Part shown: piece by piece, positions 49,463 to 57,537 of the stretch
Layout of the letters: every line of letters begins with the position of its first letter
How positions within the stretch are numbered: position 1 is the stretch's first letter
NCBI RefSeq assembly: GCF_052065355.1
Contig: NZ_JBQHUF010000001.1
Location: 372,001-436,000 of the forward strand
Origin: Flavonifractor sp052065355
GTDB lineage: Bacteria; Bacillota; Clostridia; Oscillospirales; Oscillospiraceae
Direction: 5' to 3'
DNA: 64,000 bases
Program-made: the position numbers and the translations under genes
Notes under the pieces: generated by a model
Told to the model about the DNA's origin: nothing
Seen by the model: the letters and a program-made list of their open reading frames with translations, nothing else
The model's database searches: none

Positions 49463-50224
49463 ATGGAACGACGCAAACGGAATATTATCGTGACCCTCAT
49501 CGCTGTCATCATTGCTGTGGCAATTCTCTCTAGTTTTGGCCTGGGCATTTTTGCTCCGGATACGGCCAGGATCGAACTGCCTACGGCCGAGCCCTCCGCC
49601 TCTCCCGGCGGCGAAGAAGATGGGGATCTGGTCCGGGTAGAAGTGACTCCCCAGACTGTTCAGAACGTCATAGCTACGCTGAAGCGGCCGGAGAGCTACG
49701 GCCGAACAGTTACGATCCAGGATATTTGGGGCGAAGGGGATGCCAATCAGGGTGTTACCCAGGCCCAGGTTTGGGTAGACGCGGGATGGACCCGGACCGA
49801 CGCTGTCTGGCCCGGCGGGACAGTCCGCCATTCCATTGTTGGGGATGATCAATTCTGGATCTGGTATGGTAACGATCAGGAGATCCTGAATGGGCCGGCT
49901 GACGGTTCTTCAGCGGACCTGGAAGGACAGCGCATCCCAACTTATGAGACGGTTTTGGAGTTGGATCCTGACTCTATCGCTGCTGCAGAGTATCAGGAAC
50001 TGGATGGTTTGGGCTGCATCTATGTAGAAACTGTGGCTGATGATCAGGGACATGTGGCGCGCTATTGGGTAGATGATGACAGCGGGCTGCTGGCAAAGGC
50101 GGAGCAGCTAAAGGACGGTCAGGTGGTTTACCGCATGACTGCCACCGCGCTGGAACGGCCCGCGCCCTCTGACAGTTCTTTCACACTGCCTGATGGGACA
50201 GTACTGCATACAGTAACCAGATAA
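49463..50224 (+). CDS. Membrane-anchored extracellular protein, unknown
   Basis: A 253-residue protein with a basic start, one helix at about residues 8-30, a Pro/Ser/Glu-rich linker and a beta-rich extracellular domain of about 195 residues. The domain layout (repeated strands, with WVDAGWTRTD and ARYWVDDDSGLLAKAE) resembles the RseB/LolA-like or outer-membrane lipoprotein-sorting-type half barrel, but I see no decisive motif. It follows wecB by 36 bases behind a GAGGAGGGG site, so it may belong to the wall-polymer operon. Function unknown. Confidence 0.75.
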   Translation: MERRKRNIIVTLIAVIIAVAILSSFGLGIFAPDTARIELPTAEPSASPGGEEDGDLVRVEVTPQTVQNVIATLKRPESYGRTVTIQDIWGEGDANQGVTQAQVWVDAGWTRTDAVWPGGTVRHSIVGDDQFWIWYGNDQEILNGPADGSSADLEGQRIPTYETVLELDPDSIAAAEYQELDGLGCIYVETVADDQGHVARYWVDDDSGLLAKAEQLKDGQVVYRMTATALERPAPSDSSFTLPDGTVLHTVTR

Positions 50225-50225
50225 A

Positions 50226-50495
50226 TCAATCCTCACCCAGCCCCAGCAGTAGGATGAGCCCCAGCGCAATGACTAATTCCATGTCATCACCATCCAGGAA
50301 GAGCAGCAGCAGGATGAGCAGCAGCAGTGCGTCTCCGGTATCAAGGGATTCCAGCTTGAGAGATTTGAGAAGACCGGAGAGCAGCCCAGACCTCCGGTCC
50401 TCTTTTTTGTCCCGCCGGGGAGGGGGAGGAGGCGTCGGCTCTGGCTCAGTAATACGGGTATAGGCAGTGCCGTTGGGAATGTAACGGTTATACAT
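50226..50495 (-). CDS. Small leucine-rich membrane protein, unknown
   Basis: An 89-residue protein. It starts MYNRYIPNGTAYTRI, has a proline run (PEPTPPPPPRRDKK), a basic middle and two hydrophobic segments made almost only of Leu, separated by an acidic LDGDDMEL turn. The last residues are LGLGED. It overlaps the gene upstream on the same strand by eight bases. With the next two genes it forms an apparent operon. I do not recognise the family; spore-related functions are possible given the organism but unproved. Confidence 0.65.
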   Translation of the reverse strand: MYNRYIPNGTAYTRITEPEPTPPPPPRRDKKEDRRSGLLSGLLKSLKLESLDTGDALLLLILLLLFLDGDDMELVIALGLILLLGLGED

Positions 50496-50877
50496 CTTCC
50501 GCCTCCTCTCTCTGCTCCCTGAAGAACTGGAAGGCAGTGCGGATCACTTTGGTCAGTCTGGCGATCCTGACGGCCTGATCCACCTTAGCTTGCCGCTCAG
50601 GGCGCAGAAAGGGCTTGAGTGCTTCCAGCAAAGCGGTTTTTCGGTCGTCACCCATGGAATAATCCGACAGCAGCCGCATGCCAAGCTGCACCAGCTTTGG
50701 ATCCAATTGTCCCAAAGCAGAAAGCGGATCAGAACTGCTATCGGCAGGGGCGTCCGTCTCAATGGAAGCTCCATTCTCCTCGTCCTGACCAGAAAGTGCC
50801 TTTGCCACAGTGAGGATCTGCCCCATTGCCTGAGGATCGTTCAATATGGCGTTCAGTTTTTCTTCCAGCTCTGCCAT
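50488..50877 (-). CDS. Helical cytoplasmic protein, unknown
   Basis: A 129-residue, mostly helical and soluble protein. It begins with an acidic helix (AELEEKLNAILNDPQAMGQI), has a Ser/Asp-rich linker near residues 38-50, and a C-terminal half that resembles the ERQAKVDQAVRIARLTKVI helices of small Clostridia proteins annotated only as hypothetical. It overlaps the downstream Leu-rich gene and follows the third cluster gene by 36 bases. The NDPQAM and NPKAAG-type helix starts shared with the neighbour suggest the two interact or are related. Function unknown. Confidence 0.65.
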   Translation of the reverse strand: MAELEEKLNAILNDPQAMGQILTVAKALSGQDEENGASIETDAPADSSSDPLSALGQLDPKLVQLGMRLLSDYSMGDDRKTALLEALKPFLRPERQAKVDQAVRIARLTKVIRTAFQFFREQREEAEDV

Positions 50878-50913
50878 ACGATCCCCCCCTGACGGTGAAA
50901 GCGGCAGCTTATG

Positions 50914-51201
50914 TTATGATTTACTTTGTTCGAGTTTTTGATTGAGCTGATGAATCAGCTTGGCACCTTCCTGGCTTCCCATAACCTGTCGGACAAGGCC
51001 GGTCAGGGCCTGCGTGTCGCCTTTGGCAGCGGAGCTGGCAGCCTGTTTCAAATCTCCGCCTGCCTTCTGGTCCAGCAGTTGAATCAGACGCTGGGTGTCG
51101 GGTGCGTTTAGAATCGTTTGCAGAAGAGCTTTGTTTTTCAGCAGACCGGCAGCTTTGGGATTTTTCATCAGTTCGTCCAGATTAGACTGTGGGATACTCA
51201 T
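50914..51201 (-). CDS. Small helical protein, unknown
   Basis: A 95-residue helical protein, first of the three-gene minus-strand cluster. It has LDELMKNPKAAGLLKNKA, then NAPDTQRLIQLLDQ and GSQEGAKLIHQLNQKLEQ. The short pattern of helix, NP or SQ turn, helix recurs, hinting at a helical repeat. No membrane segment, metal motif or enzyme signature is seen. It is divergent from the phosphodiesterase gene at 51275. Function unknown. Confidence 0.65.
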   Translation of the reverse strand: MSIPQSNLDELMKNPKAAGLLKNKALLQTILNAPDTQRLIQLLDQKAGGDLKQAASSAAKGDTQALTGLVRQVMGSQEGAKLIHQLNQKLEQSKS

Positions 51202-51274
51202 ACCATCAGCTCCATCTCAGTTATTTATAGTGGGTCTCAAGTCATTATATGTGCCTCAGGCGAAAGGTGATCGA

Positions 51275-51742
51275 ATGAAACTGCTGATTTTTTCCGACTC
51301 TCACGGAAATGTGGCCAATATGGAAGATGCGGTGCGGCTTGAGCGGCCGGATCGCATTCTGCATCTGGGTGATTTGGTGCGAGATGCTCAGTCTCTGCAG
51401 GAAAAGTTTCCGGAGATTCCGGTGACTTTTGTGCCGGGCAACTGCGACGGATACCGGCCAGACCTTCCAGACCAGCGGATCTTCACCCTGGAAGGCTGTA
51501 AACTGCTGATGACCCACGGTCATATCTACCAGGTAAAAATGGGGGCTTGGGCTGCCATACGTGCGGCACGAGAGGCTGGCGCGGGGCTGTTGTTTTTCGG
51601 CCATACCCATGAGGCCTTTTGTGAGTTCCAAAATGGGTTATGGGTGGTGAACCCGGGCAGTATCGGCAGTCTGGCCCGTCCCACCTATGCTGTGGCTATT
51701 CTGGTAGAGGACGGTGCAGTATGCTATTTGAGCGACGCATAA
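51275..51742 (+). CDS. YfcE/MJ0936-type phosphodiesterase
   Basis: A 155-residue metallophosphoesterase. Metal ligands and motifs are clear: FSDSHGN near residues 6-12, ILHLGDLVRD near 28-37, VPGNCDG near 52-58, MTHGH near 79-83 and FFGHTHEA near 108-115. Short members of this family hydrolyse phosphodiesters such as 2',3'-cyclic nucleotides, with metal; the true substrate is unknown. ATG at 51275 with AAAGGTGATC is chosen over the long upstream extension, which is antisense to the previous gene. coaX follows 18 bases later. Confidence 0.88.
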   Translation: MKLLIFSDSHGNVANMEDAVRLERPDRILHLGDLVRDAQSLQEKFPEIPVTFVPGNCDGYRPDLPDQRIFTLEGCKLLMTHGHIYQVKMGAWAAIRAAREAGAGLLFFGHTHEAFCEFQNGLWVVNPGSIGSLARPTYAVAILVEDGAVCYLSDA

Positions 51743-51760
51743 GAAAAAGGGGGAAGCGTA

Positions 51761-52537
51761 ATGCTGCTTGCTATCGATGTGGGTAATACCAATATGGTCC
51801 TGGGTATCTATGAGGGGAAGGAGCTGAAGGGCAGCTTCCGACTGATGACAGATGCCAATCGTACTTCTGATGAAGTGGGGCTGCTGATGTATCAGTATTT
51901 CCAGCGGTTCGGCGTGGAGCTGGATCAGCTGGAGGATGTTGTGATCGGCTCTGTGGTACCCCAGGTGATGCACACCCTGTCCAACGCGGTAAAGAAATAT
52001 CTGGGCAAGGTACCTCTGGTCATTGACGAGGACTTGGATCCCAGGCTGCCCTATATTCCCTGTGACAGTGACGAGCGGTTAGGTCCCGACCGGGCGGTGG
52101 CTGATATCGCCGCCATTGAGAAATACGGTGCACCTCTGATTGTGCTGGACTTTGGTACGGCTACTACGCTTGATGCAGTGAGCGCCGAAGGTGTGTATCT
52201 GGGTGGCTGCATTACCGCCGGTGTGCGGGTGTCCATCGACGGCCTGTTCCAGAAGACCGCCTTGCTGCCTCGGGTGGAGCTGGTAAAACCGGATACGGTA
52301 CTGAGCACTACTGCCGTGGGTCAGATCCAGGCCGGGGCAGTGATGGGCTACATCGGTGCTATGGAGTACCTGATCCGTCAGGCCAAGGAAGAGATGGGCG
52401 GGGGAGATATTAAGGTAATCGCTACCGGTGGCCTGGCCCGGATGGTGGCGGACAATACAGACCTGATCGATGTGGTGGATCCGCAGCTGGTCTTGGACGG
52501 CCTGCGTATCATCTACGAACGGGAGAAGAACAGATAA
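51761..52537 (+). CDS. coaX: Type III pantothenate kinase
   Basis: A 258-residue CoaX that phosphorylates pantothenate in the first step of coenzyme A synthesis. The actin-like ATPase motifs are present: LLAIDVGNTNMVLGIY at the start, the GPDRAVADIAA block with the catalytic aspartate near residue 109, LDFGTATTLDAV near 129, and VIATGGLA near 216. Type III enzymes do not respond to CoA feedback. Length is normal. A terminator follows directly. Confidence 0.96.
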   Translation: MLLAIDVGNTNMVLGIYEGKELKGSFRLMTDANRTSDEVGLLMYQYFQRFGVELDQLEDVVIGSVVPQVMHTLSNAVKKYLGKVPLVIDEDLDPRLPYIPCDSDERLGPDRAVADIAAIEKYGAPLIVLDFGTATTLDAVSAEGVYLGGCITAGVRVSIDGLFQKTALLPRVELVKPDTVLSTTAVGQIQAGAVMGYIGAMEYLIRQAKEEMGGGDIKVIATGGLARMVADNTDLIDVVDPQLVLDGLRIIYEREKNR

Positions 52538-52540
52538 AAG

Positions 52541-52574
52541 AAAGACCGTTCCTCTGATGGGAACGGTCTTTTTG
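52541..52574. terminator. Terminator between coaX and the phosphatase gene
   Basis: AAAGACCGTTCC pairs with GGAACGGTCTTT (12 bp), with Ts on the plus strand and a matching run on the minus strand, for two convergent genes. Confidence 0.88.
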
Positions 52575-52577
52575 ATG

Positions 52578-53024
52578 TTACAACTGGCGGAGCAGTCCCT
52601 GACAGCCTTCCAGCACGTCCGTCCAGGTAGCTTCAAAATCGCCGGTATACCACGGGTCGGCCACTTCACCAGGACGATCGGTATAGTCCAGCAGTAGGTG
52701 AAGTTTCCGGCCGGGATCATCAGGAAAGAGGCGGCGCATGTTTCGCAGATTTGCCTGGTCCATGCCAATCAGCAGATCCCAGTATTCATAATCATGCTTC
52801 GTTAACTGACGGGCGGTTTTGCCAGAACAAGCGATACCGTGCTGGGCCAGTTTTCGCCGGGCGGGAGGGTAAACGGGATTGCCGATCTCCTCGCTGCTGG
52901 TAGCGGCAGAGGCGATCTCAAATTCTGACTCGCGTCCCGCTTTGCGCACCAGATCCTTCATCACAAACTCAGCCATGGGGCTTCGGCAGATATTGCCGTG
53001 GCACACGAAAAGTATTTTTATCAT
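52578..53024 (-). CDS. Low-molecular-weight protein tyrosine phosphatase
   Basis: A 148-residue phosphatase. The catalytic P-loop CHGNICRS (Cys-x5-Arg) is at residues 8-15, and the general acid is the Asp in DPWYTGDF near residue 121. The family motif MDQANLRNM is near 94. It may dephosphorylate tyrosine kinases of polymer synthesis, though neither kinase nor capsule genes are close. ATG at 53024 is chosen from the conserved start. It is transcribed in the same direction as upp but is separated from it by a terminator. Confidence 0.93.
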   Translation of the reverse strand: MIKILFVCHGNICRSPMAEFVMKDLVRKAGRESEFEIASAATSSEEIGNPVYPPARRKLAQHGIACSGKTARQLTKHDYEYWDLLIGMDQANLRNMRRLFPDDPGRKLHLLLDYTDRPGEVADPWYTGDFEATWTDVLEGCQGLLRQL

Positions 53025-53054
53025 CTTGCCTGTCCCTTTCTTCAGAAGATAGAT

Positions 53055-53085
53055 AAAAAGCGGACCTCCCGACTGGGAGGTCCGC
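53055..53085 (-). terminator. Terminator of upp
   Basis: GCGGACCTCCC pairs with GGGAGGTCCGC (11 bp, loop GACT); on the minus strand the stem runs into TTTTT. Confidence 0.9.
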
Positions 53086-53099
53086 CGTTGCATCAGTCC

Positions 53100-53735
53100 T
53101 TACTTAGTGCCGAAAATGCGGTCGCCAGCATCGCCCAGGCCGGGGACGATATAGCCGTGGTCGTTGAGCTTTTCATCCAGAGCGGCACAGTAGATGTCCA
53201 CGTCGGGATGATCGTGCTGCACGCGCTGGATGCCTTCGGGCGCGGCGATGATGTTCATCAGCTTGATGTGCTTGACCTCGTAGTTTTTGATGAATTGAAT
53301 GGCAGCGGAGGCAGAGCCGCCAGTGGCCAGCATGGGATCCAGAATGATGACATCACGGTCAGCGATATCGGTGGGCATCTTGCAGTAGTACTCTACCGGC
53401 TCCAGAGTGTCAGGATCCCGATACAGACCGATATGGCCCACCTTAGCGGAGGGAATCAGAGTCAGGATGCCGTCCACCATACCGAGACCAGCCCGCAGGA
53501 CGGGGACGATGGCCAGCTTCTTGCCAGCGATGGTCTTGAATTTGGCGGTAGTGATGGGGGTCTTGATCTCCACTTCCTCCATGGGCAGATCCCGGGTAGC
53601 CTCATAGCACATGAGGGTGGCAATCTCAGAGACCACCTGACGGAAGTCCTTGACTCCGGTAGTCTCATCCCGGAGGATGGTCAGCTTGTGCTGCAGCAGC
53701 GGATGATCCAGAATGTGTACTTTTTCCATATCCAT
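53100..53735 (-). CDS. upp: Uracil phosphoribosyltransferase
   Basis: A 211-residue enzyme that makes UMP from uracil and PRPP in pyrimidine salvage. It begins EKVHILDHPLLQHKLTILRD, has the VPVLRAGLGMVDGIL substrate loop near residue 78, and the PRPP-binding loop ILDPMLATGGSASAA near 131. The C-terminus ends PGLGDAGDRIFGTK, the normal uracil-binding tail. ATG at 53735 follows AAAGGGGA. It starts four bases after the tsaB stop, so uracil salvage is joined to tRNA-modification genes in one transcript. Confidence 0.96.
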   Translation of the reverse strand: MDMEKVHILDHPLLQHKLTILRDETTGVKDFRQVVSEIATLMCYEATRDLPMEEVEIKTPITTAKFKTIAGKKLAIVPVLRAGLGMVDGILTLIPSAKVGHIGLYRDPDTLEPVEYYCKMPTDIADRDVIILDPMLATGGSASAAIQFIKNYEVKHIKLMNIIAAPEGIQRVQHDHPDVDIYCAALDEKLNDHGYIVPGLGDAGDRIFGTK

Positions 53736-53739
53736 GACG

Positions 53740-54450
53740 CTATTCCCCTTTGTTTTGTTCTTTTGCCAGCCGCTCCCGTTCAGCCTGGGAGAGCCGGTGA
53801 TAGTTGGGCGCCAGGCCCGAGGCATCGGTCAGTTCCCCACGCCGGGCCAACTCCAGAGCACACCGAGCCACGCCCCACGCACTCTGGAATTGCAGGTGGG
53901 GGGGCGCCAGCCGGACGTCCAGCCCCAGTTCCTTGAGGGTAGTATAGCATAAAACCGCGCCGTCTCCAACCAGAATTTGCGGATTTCCGCTGTTTTTTAA
54001 TTCGGCGGCCAAATCCTCCAGAGCAATGGCACGGTCGGGGCACAGCCGGACCAGCCGCGTACCATCACTGGCGAAGCGGGCATTATAGACCTGATGCCGC
54101 CTGGCATCCATGACAGCGCAGATCTCCAGACCGGTATGAGCCAGTGTCCAGGCCATGGACTCCAGGGTGGAGCAGGCCGCGCAGGGTTTTTGACCCGGCC
54201 AGGCCAGACCCTTGGCTGCGGCGACACCAATGCGCAGGCCGGTAAAAGATCCCGGCCCGGCGGCCACAGCGATCACATCCACATCTTCCAAAGTCATGCC
54301 GCAGTTGGAGAGCAGGGAGGTGGTCATGGGCATCAGTGTAACGGAATGAGTGAGGGCGTTATTCTGAAAAGACTGAGCGATCAGCTTTTCATCCTCACAC
54401 AACGCCGCAGAGCAGGCAACGGCAGAGGATTCCAGAGCCAGGATTTTCAT
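53740..54450 (-). CDS. tsaB: tRNA threonylcarbamoyladenosine biosynthesis protein TsaB
   Basis: A 236-residue actin-like ATPase-fold protein needed, with TsaD, TsaE and TsaC, to make t6A37 on tRNAs reading ANN codons. It starts ILALESSAVACSAAL and has the diagnostic AGPGSFTGLRIGVAAAKGL near residues 64-82. It overlaps tsaE by four bases, a conserved pairing. The often adjacent rimI and tsaD are absent here. Length is normal. Confidence 0.95.
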   Translation of the reverse strand: MKILALESSAVACSAALCEDEKLIAQSFQNNALTHSVTLMPMTTSLLSNCGMTLEDVDVIAVAAGPGSFTGLRIGVAAAKGLAWPGQKPCAACSTLESMAWTLAHTGLEICAVMDARRHQVYNARFASDGTRLVRLCPDRAIALEDLAAELKNSGNPQILVGDGAVLCYTTLKELGLDVRLAPPHLQFQSAWGVARCALELARRGELTDASGLAPNYHRLSQAERERLAKEQNKGE

Positions 54451-54875
54451 GCGTCAGGACCTCCTGTAATGGTAATGAGCCGCTGGTTGTCATCTGCGCC
54501 CCGGCGGATATCCACCCGGATTACATGCCCCTCCAGCGCGTCGTCTATGATTTCACTCCACTCCACAGCGCACACGCCGCCTCGGGCCAGATAGTCCTCC
54601 CAGCCGATGTCAAACAGTTCATCGGAGGAGCCCAGGCGGTACATGTCGAAGTGGAAGAGAGGCAGGCGTCCGCCCTCATATTCATTGACGATGGTAAATG
54701 TGGGACTGGTGACCCGCTCCTGAACACCCAACCCCCTGGCCAATCCACGAGTGAAGGCGGTTTTGCCCGCCCCCAGATCACCGGTAAATGCTATGATATC
54801 GCCGGGAGAAAGTTGGGCCGCAAGGTCTGCGCCCAACTGTTCGGTCTCCGTCGGAGAATTGGAGATAACTTCCAT
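54447..54875 (-). CDS. tsaE: tRNA threonylcarbamoyladenosine biosynthesis ATPase TsaE
   Basis: A 142-residue P-loop ATPase of the t6A complex. Walker A is GDLGAGKTAF near residues 30-39, then RVTSPTFTIVNEYEG near 53, FHFDMYRL near 72 and a VEWSEII motif near 102. ATG at 54875 lies after GAGGTG and matches the family start; four extra in-frame codons upstream are not supported. It is the first gene of tsaE-tsaB-upp and is divergent from the FtsW/RodA gene. Confidence 0.95.
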   Translation of the reverse strand: MEVISNSPTETEQLGADLAAQLSPGDIIAFTGDLGAGKTAFTRGLARGLGVQERVTSPTFTIVNEYEGGRLPLFHFDMYRLGSSDELFDIGWEDYLARGGVCAVEWSEIIDDALEGHVIRVDIRRGADDNQRLITITGGPDA

Positions 54876-54907
54876 ACAGCACCTCAAATGTAAAGAATCG
54901 CTTAATT

Positions 54908-54950
54908 ATTATAACACAGCCGTTTACCAAACGCAAAAAAGATGGTAAAC
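54908..54950 (-). promoter_or_regulatory. Promoter of tsaE-tsaB-upp, with a nearby inverted repeat
   Basis: On the minus strand TTGCGT (54931-54936) and TATAAT (54908-54913) are 17 bases apart. GTTTACC (54922-54928) and GGTAAAC (54944-54950) form an inverted repeat around the -35, a possible regulator site. Confidence 0.55.
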
Positions 54951-54982
54951 TAAGTTGATTTCCAAAGAAGGGGGGCGGGGCC

Positions 54983-56179
54983 TTGTCCTGGTTTATTGAC
55001 TCCATACGGGCTTTTTTGGACCGGGGCGACCGGCTGTTGCTGGCTTTTTGCCTGGCTGCCAGTGGGTTTGGCCTGGTTCTGATTTACAGCGCCACCCGCT
55101 GGATGGAGCCTTCCGCCGGCCTGCGCTGCATGCTGGTACAGTCGGTGGCCATCATATTGGGTGTGCTGGTTTATATTCTTATGTCTTCGGTGGACATTGA
55201 GCTGTTTACCGAAAAATCCTGGAAGCTGCTGTTCCTTTTTTCCCTGGGTATCAATCTGCTGCTGTTTACCCCTCTGGGCACCGGCGCGGAGGAGACGGGC
55301 AACAACAGCTGGCTGGATATTCCCGGCTTTCCGGTAAATCTCCAGCCTGCGGAGCTGGCGAAGCTTACCTTTGTGCTGCTGTTGGCCTGGCAGATGAACC
55401 GGCTGAAGGAAAAGGGGATCAGCCGCCCTGATTCCGTTTTCCAGATCGCGGGCCATACCCTGTTTATGTTCGCACTGATTGCAGTGACCTCAGGAGATTT
55501 CGGTATGGGCCTGACCTATCTGCTGATCTTTGCGGTGATGGCCTGGGCCGGCGGCGTGAAGAAGCGCTGGTTTCTGATTGGTATCGTACTTTGTGCGGCA
55601 GCAGTAATTCTGATATGGCCCCATATCAGTGACAAATATTTTGCCAAGCGTTTTACTGTGGTCATTGATCATATCACGGGCAATCCTAATACTGTGTACG
55701 AGCAGACTCAGGAAGCTGGCTGGCAGCAGACACGCAGTATTTTGGCTATCGGCAGCGGTGGGCTCACCGGTATGGGGTATCTGCAGGGAATCCAAACCCA
55801 AAGCAAGTCGGAATCCAGCCTCCCCGCTCGCCACACCGACGAGATCTTCGCCGTCTGTGGAGAGGAGTTTGGACTGGTGGGCTGCTGCCTGCTGCTGTTT
55901 TTGCTGGCGCTCATTATCCTGCGGTGCATCTGGGTGGCCCGCCGGGCCTGCTCGTCCCAGAGCGCTTTCATCGCTATGGGATACGCCGGCATGCTTATGG
56001 CCCAGGTAGGGGTCAATGTCGGTATGTGCCTGTATATCTTCCCAGTGGTAGGACTTACCTTGCCTTTTATCAGCTATGGCGGTTCTTCTATCGTTACGAT
56101 GTTTGCCGCCATGGGCATTGTATCAAGTATCAAAATGCGCTCTCTGCCCAGTTGGCTGCGGGACCGAAGTCAACTGTAA
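54983..56179 (+). CDS. FtsW/RodA/SpoVE-family SEDS glycosyltransferase
   Basis: A 398-residue membrane protein with about ten hydrophobic segments. SEDS proteins polymerise lipid II into glycan strands together with a class B penicillin-binding protein. Landmarks are NSWLDIPGFPVNLQPAELAKL near residues 110-130, PARHTDEIFAVCGEEFG near 280 and LPFISYGGSS near 358, the strongest family signature. Whether it is the elongation (RodA), division (FtsW) or sporulation (SpoVE) member cannot be decided here. The start is TTG at 54983 behind a GGGGGGCGGGG stretch. Confidence 0.9.
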   Translation: MSWFIDSIRAFLDRGDRLLLAFCLAASGFGLVLIYSATRWMEPSAGLRCMLVQSVAIILGVLVYILMSSVDIELFTEKSWKLLFLFSLGINLLLFTPLGTGAEETGNNSWLDIPGFPVNLQPAELAKLTFVLLLAWQMNRLKEKGISRPDSVFQIAGHTLFMFALIAVTSGDFGMGLTYLLIFAVMAWAGGVKKRWFLIGIVLCAAAVILIWPHISDKYFAKRFTVVIDHITGNPNTVYEQTQEAGWQQTRSILAIGSGGLTGMGYLQGIQTQSKSESSLPARHTDEIFAVCGEEFGLVGCCLLLFLLALIILRCIWVARRACSSQSAFIAMGYAGMLMAQVGVNVGMCLYIFPVVGLTLPFISYGGSSIVTMFAAMGIVSSIKMRSLPSWLRDRSQL

Positions 56180-56258
56180 AGGATATTGCAATCATGTGCA
56201 TAGCTGTGTCCAAATGTGACAGGCTATGTTGGCAGGAAGAAAGGATGGATCTGAATTC

Positions 56259-57533
56259 ATGAAGGTCACACAGATCACGCTGCGCCCCGGCGTCCAGCTG
56301 ACGGCGGTGCAGACGAAGAAGTTTAAATCCAGCACGCTGGCCGTGCGCTTTTTGACCCCGCTGTCGGAAGAGGATGCCTCACGCAATGCGCTGGTGCCCA
56401 TGGTGCTCCGGCGCGGCACGGTAGAGCATCCAGATATGGAATCCCTCTCCGCGGCTTTAGACGAGCTGTACGGTGGTTCTCTGGAGCCTCTGGTCCGCAA
56501 AAAAGGCGAGACCCAGTGTGTGGGCTTTGCCGGCAGCTTCCTGGATGACGCCTACGCCCTGGAAGGGGAGAAGGTATTGGAGCCTGCGGCAGAGCTGATG
56601 GCAGAGGTACTCCTGAAGCCCTACACCCAGGATGGTGCTTTCTGCCCGGACTATACCCGCCAGGAAAAGGACAACCTGATCGACCGCATCCGGGCCCAGG
56701 TCAACGATAAGCGCCAGTACGCCCAGATCCGGGTGGTGGCTGAGATGTGCGGGGATGAGCCCTTCGGTGTGGACCGGCTGGGCAGCGAGGCCAACGCTCA
56801 GGCTATCGATGCCAAGGCACTCTGGGAGCAGTACCAGAAGCTGCTGCGCACCGCACGGGTGGAGCTCTACTACTGTGGTTCTGCTGACCCTGAGCGGGTG
56901 CAGGCTGCCTTTGCACCTATCGTGAACGGCCTGCCCGAGGGTGGGGAGCGGATGGCCGTGGTGCGTCCGGCCAAAAAGAAGGCTCCCAAGCATCCTCGCC
57001 GGGTAGAGGAGTCTCTGGATGTGACCCAGGGCAAGCTGGCTATGGGCTTCCGCACCAACGCCGATGCTTGGGACGAGCAGTACCCTGCCCTGACTCTGGT
57101 AAACGCCATCTACGGTGGGACCACTACCTCCAAGCTGTTCATGAATGTACGGGAGAAACTGTCCCTGTGCTACTATGCCAGTTCTGGCCTGATGAAGTAC
57201 AAGGACGTGATGTTGGTTTCCTCCGGGGTGGAGTTTGACAAGGTGGGTCAGGCAGAGGGCGAGATCCTGTCCCAGCTCTACAAATGTCAGACTGGCGACT
57301 TCAGTGATGACGAGATGGAATGGGCCCGCCGCTCGGTGGTAAGCACTCTGCTGACCACCCTGGACGCCCAGAGCCGTCTGGAGGACTATTGGCTGGGTCA
57401 GGCTGCGGCCGGGCTGTCGGAGGGCCCTGACCAGCTGGCCGCCCGGGTAGAACAGGTGACCCGGGAAGAAGCGGTGGCGGCCGCCCAGGATCTGATCCTG
57501 GATACCGTCTATTTCCTGAAAGGCAGGGATTGA
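56259..57533 (+). CDS. M16-family peptidase homologue without the zinc motif (YfmF-like)
   Basis: A 424-residue insulinase-like (M16) protein. The fold is visible in RGTVEHPDMESLSAALDELYGGS and the second-domain TTTSKLFMNVREKLSLCYYASSG, but the HxxEH zinc motif is missing where it should lie near residue 50. It is thus the inactive partner of an active M16 peptidase, here the next gene, whose start is five bases after its stop. The Bacillus YmfF-YmfH pair (processing peptidases) has the same order. ATG at 56259 is the better start by homology, with AAGGATGG ten bases before. Confidence 0.88.
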   Translation: MKVTQITLRPGVQLTAVQTKKFKSSTLAVRFLTPLSEEDASRNALVPMVLRRGTVEHPDMESLSAALDELYGGSLEPLVRKKGETQCVGFAGSFLDDAYALEGEKVLEPAAELMAEVLLKPYTQDGAFCPDYTRQEKDNLIDRIRAQVNDKRQYAQIRVVAEMCGDEPFGVDRLGSEANAQAIDAKALWEQYQKLLRTARVELYYCGSADPERVQAAFAPIVNGLPEGGERMAVVRPAKKKAPKHPRRVEESLDVTQGKLAMGFRTNADAWDEQYPALTLVNAIYGGTTTSKLFMNVREKLSLCYYASSGLMKYKDVMLVSSGVEFDKVGQAEGEILSQLYKCQTGDFSDDEMEWARRSVVSTLLTTLDAQSRLEDYWLGQAAAGLSEGPDQLAARVEQVTREEAVAAAQDLILDTVYFLKGRD

Positions 57534-57537
57534 GCCT

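Noticed and set aside
48245..49852. 535-residue open frame on the minus strand
   Set aside because: It is antisense to wecB and the next gene, both of which have clear family motifs.
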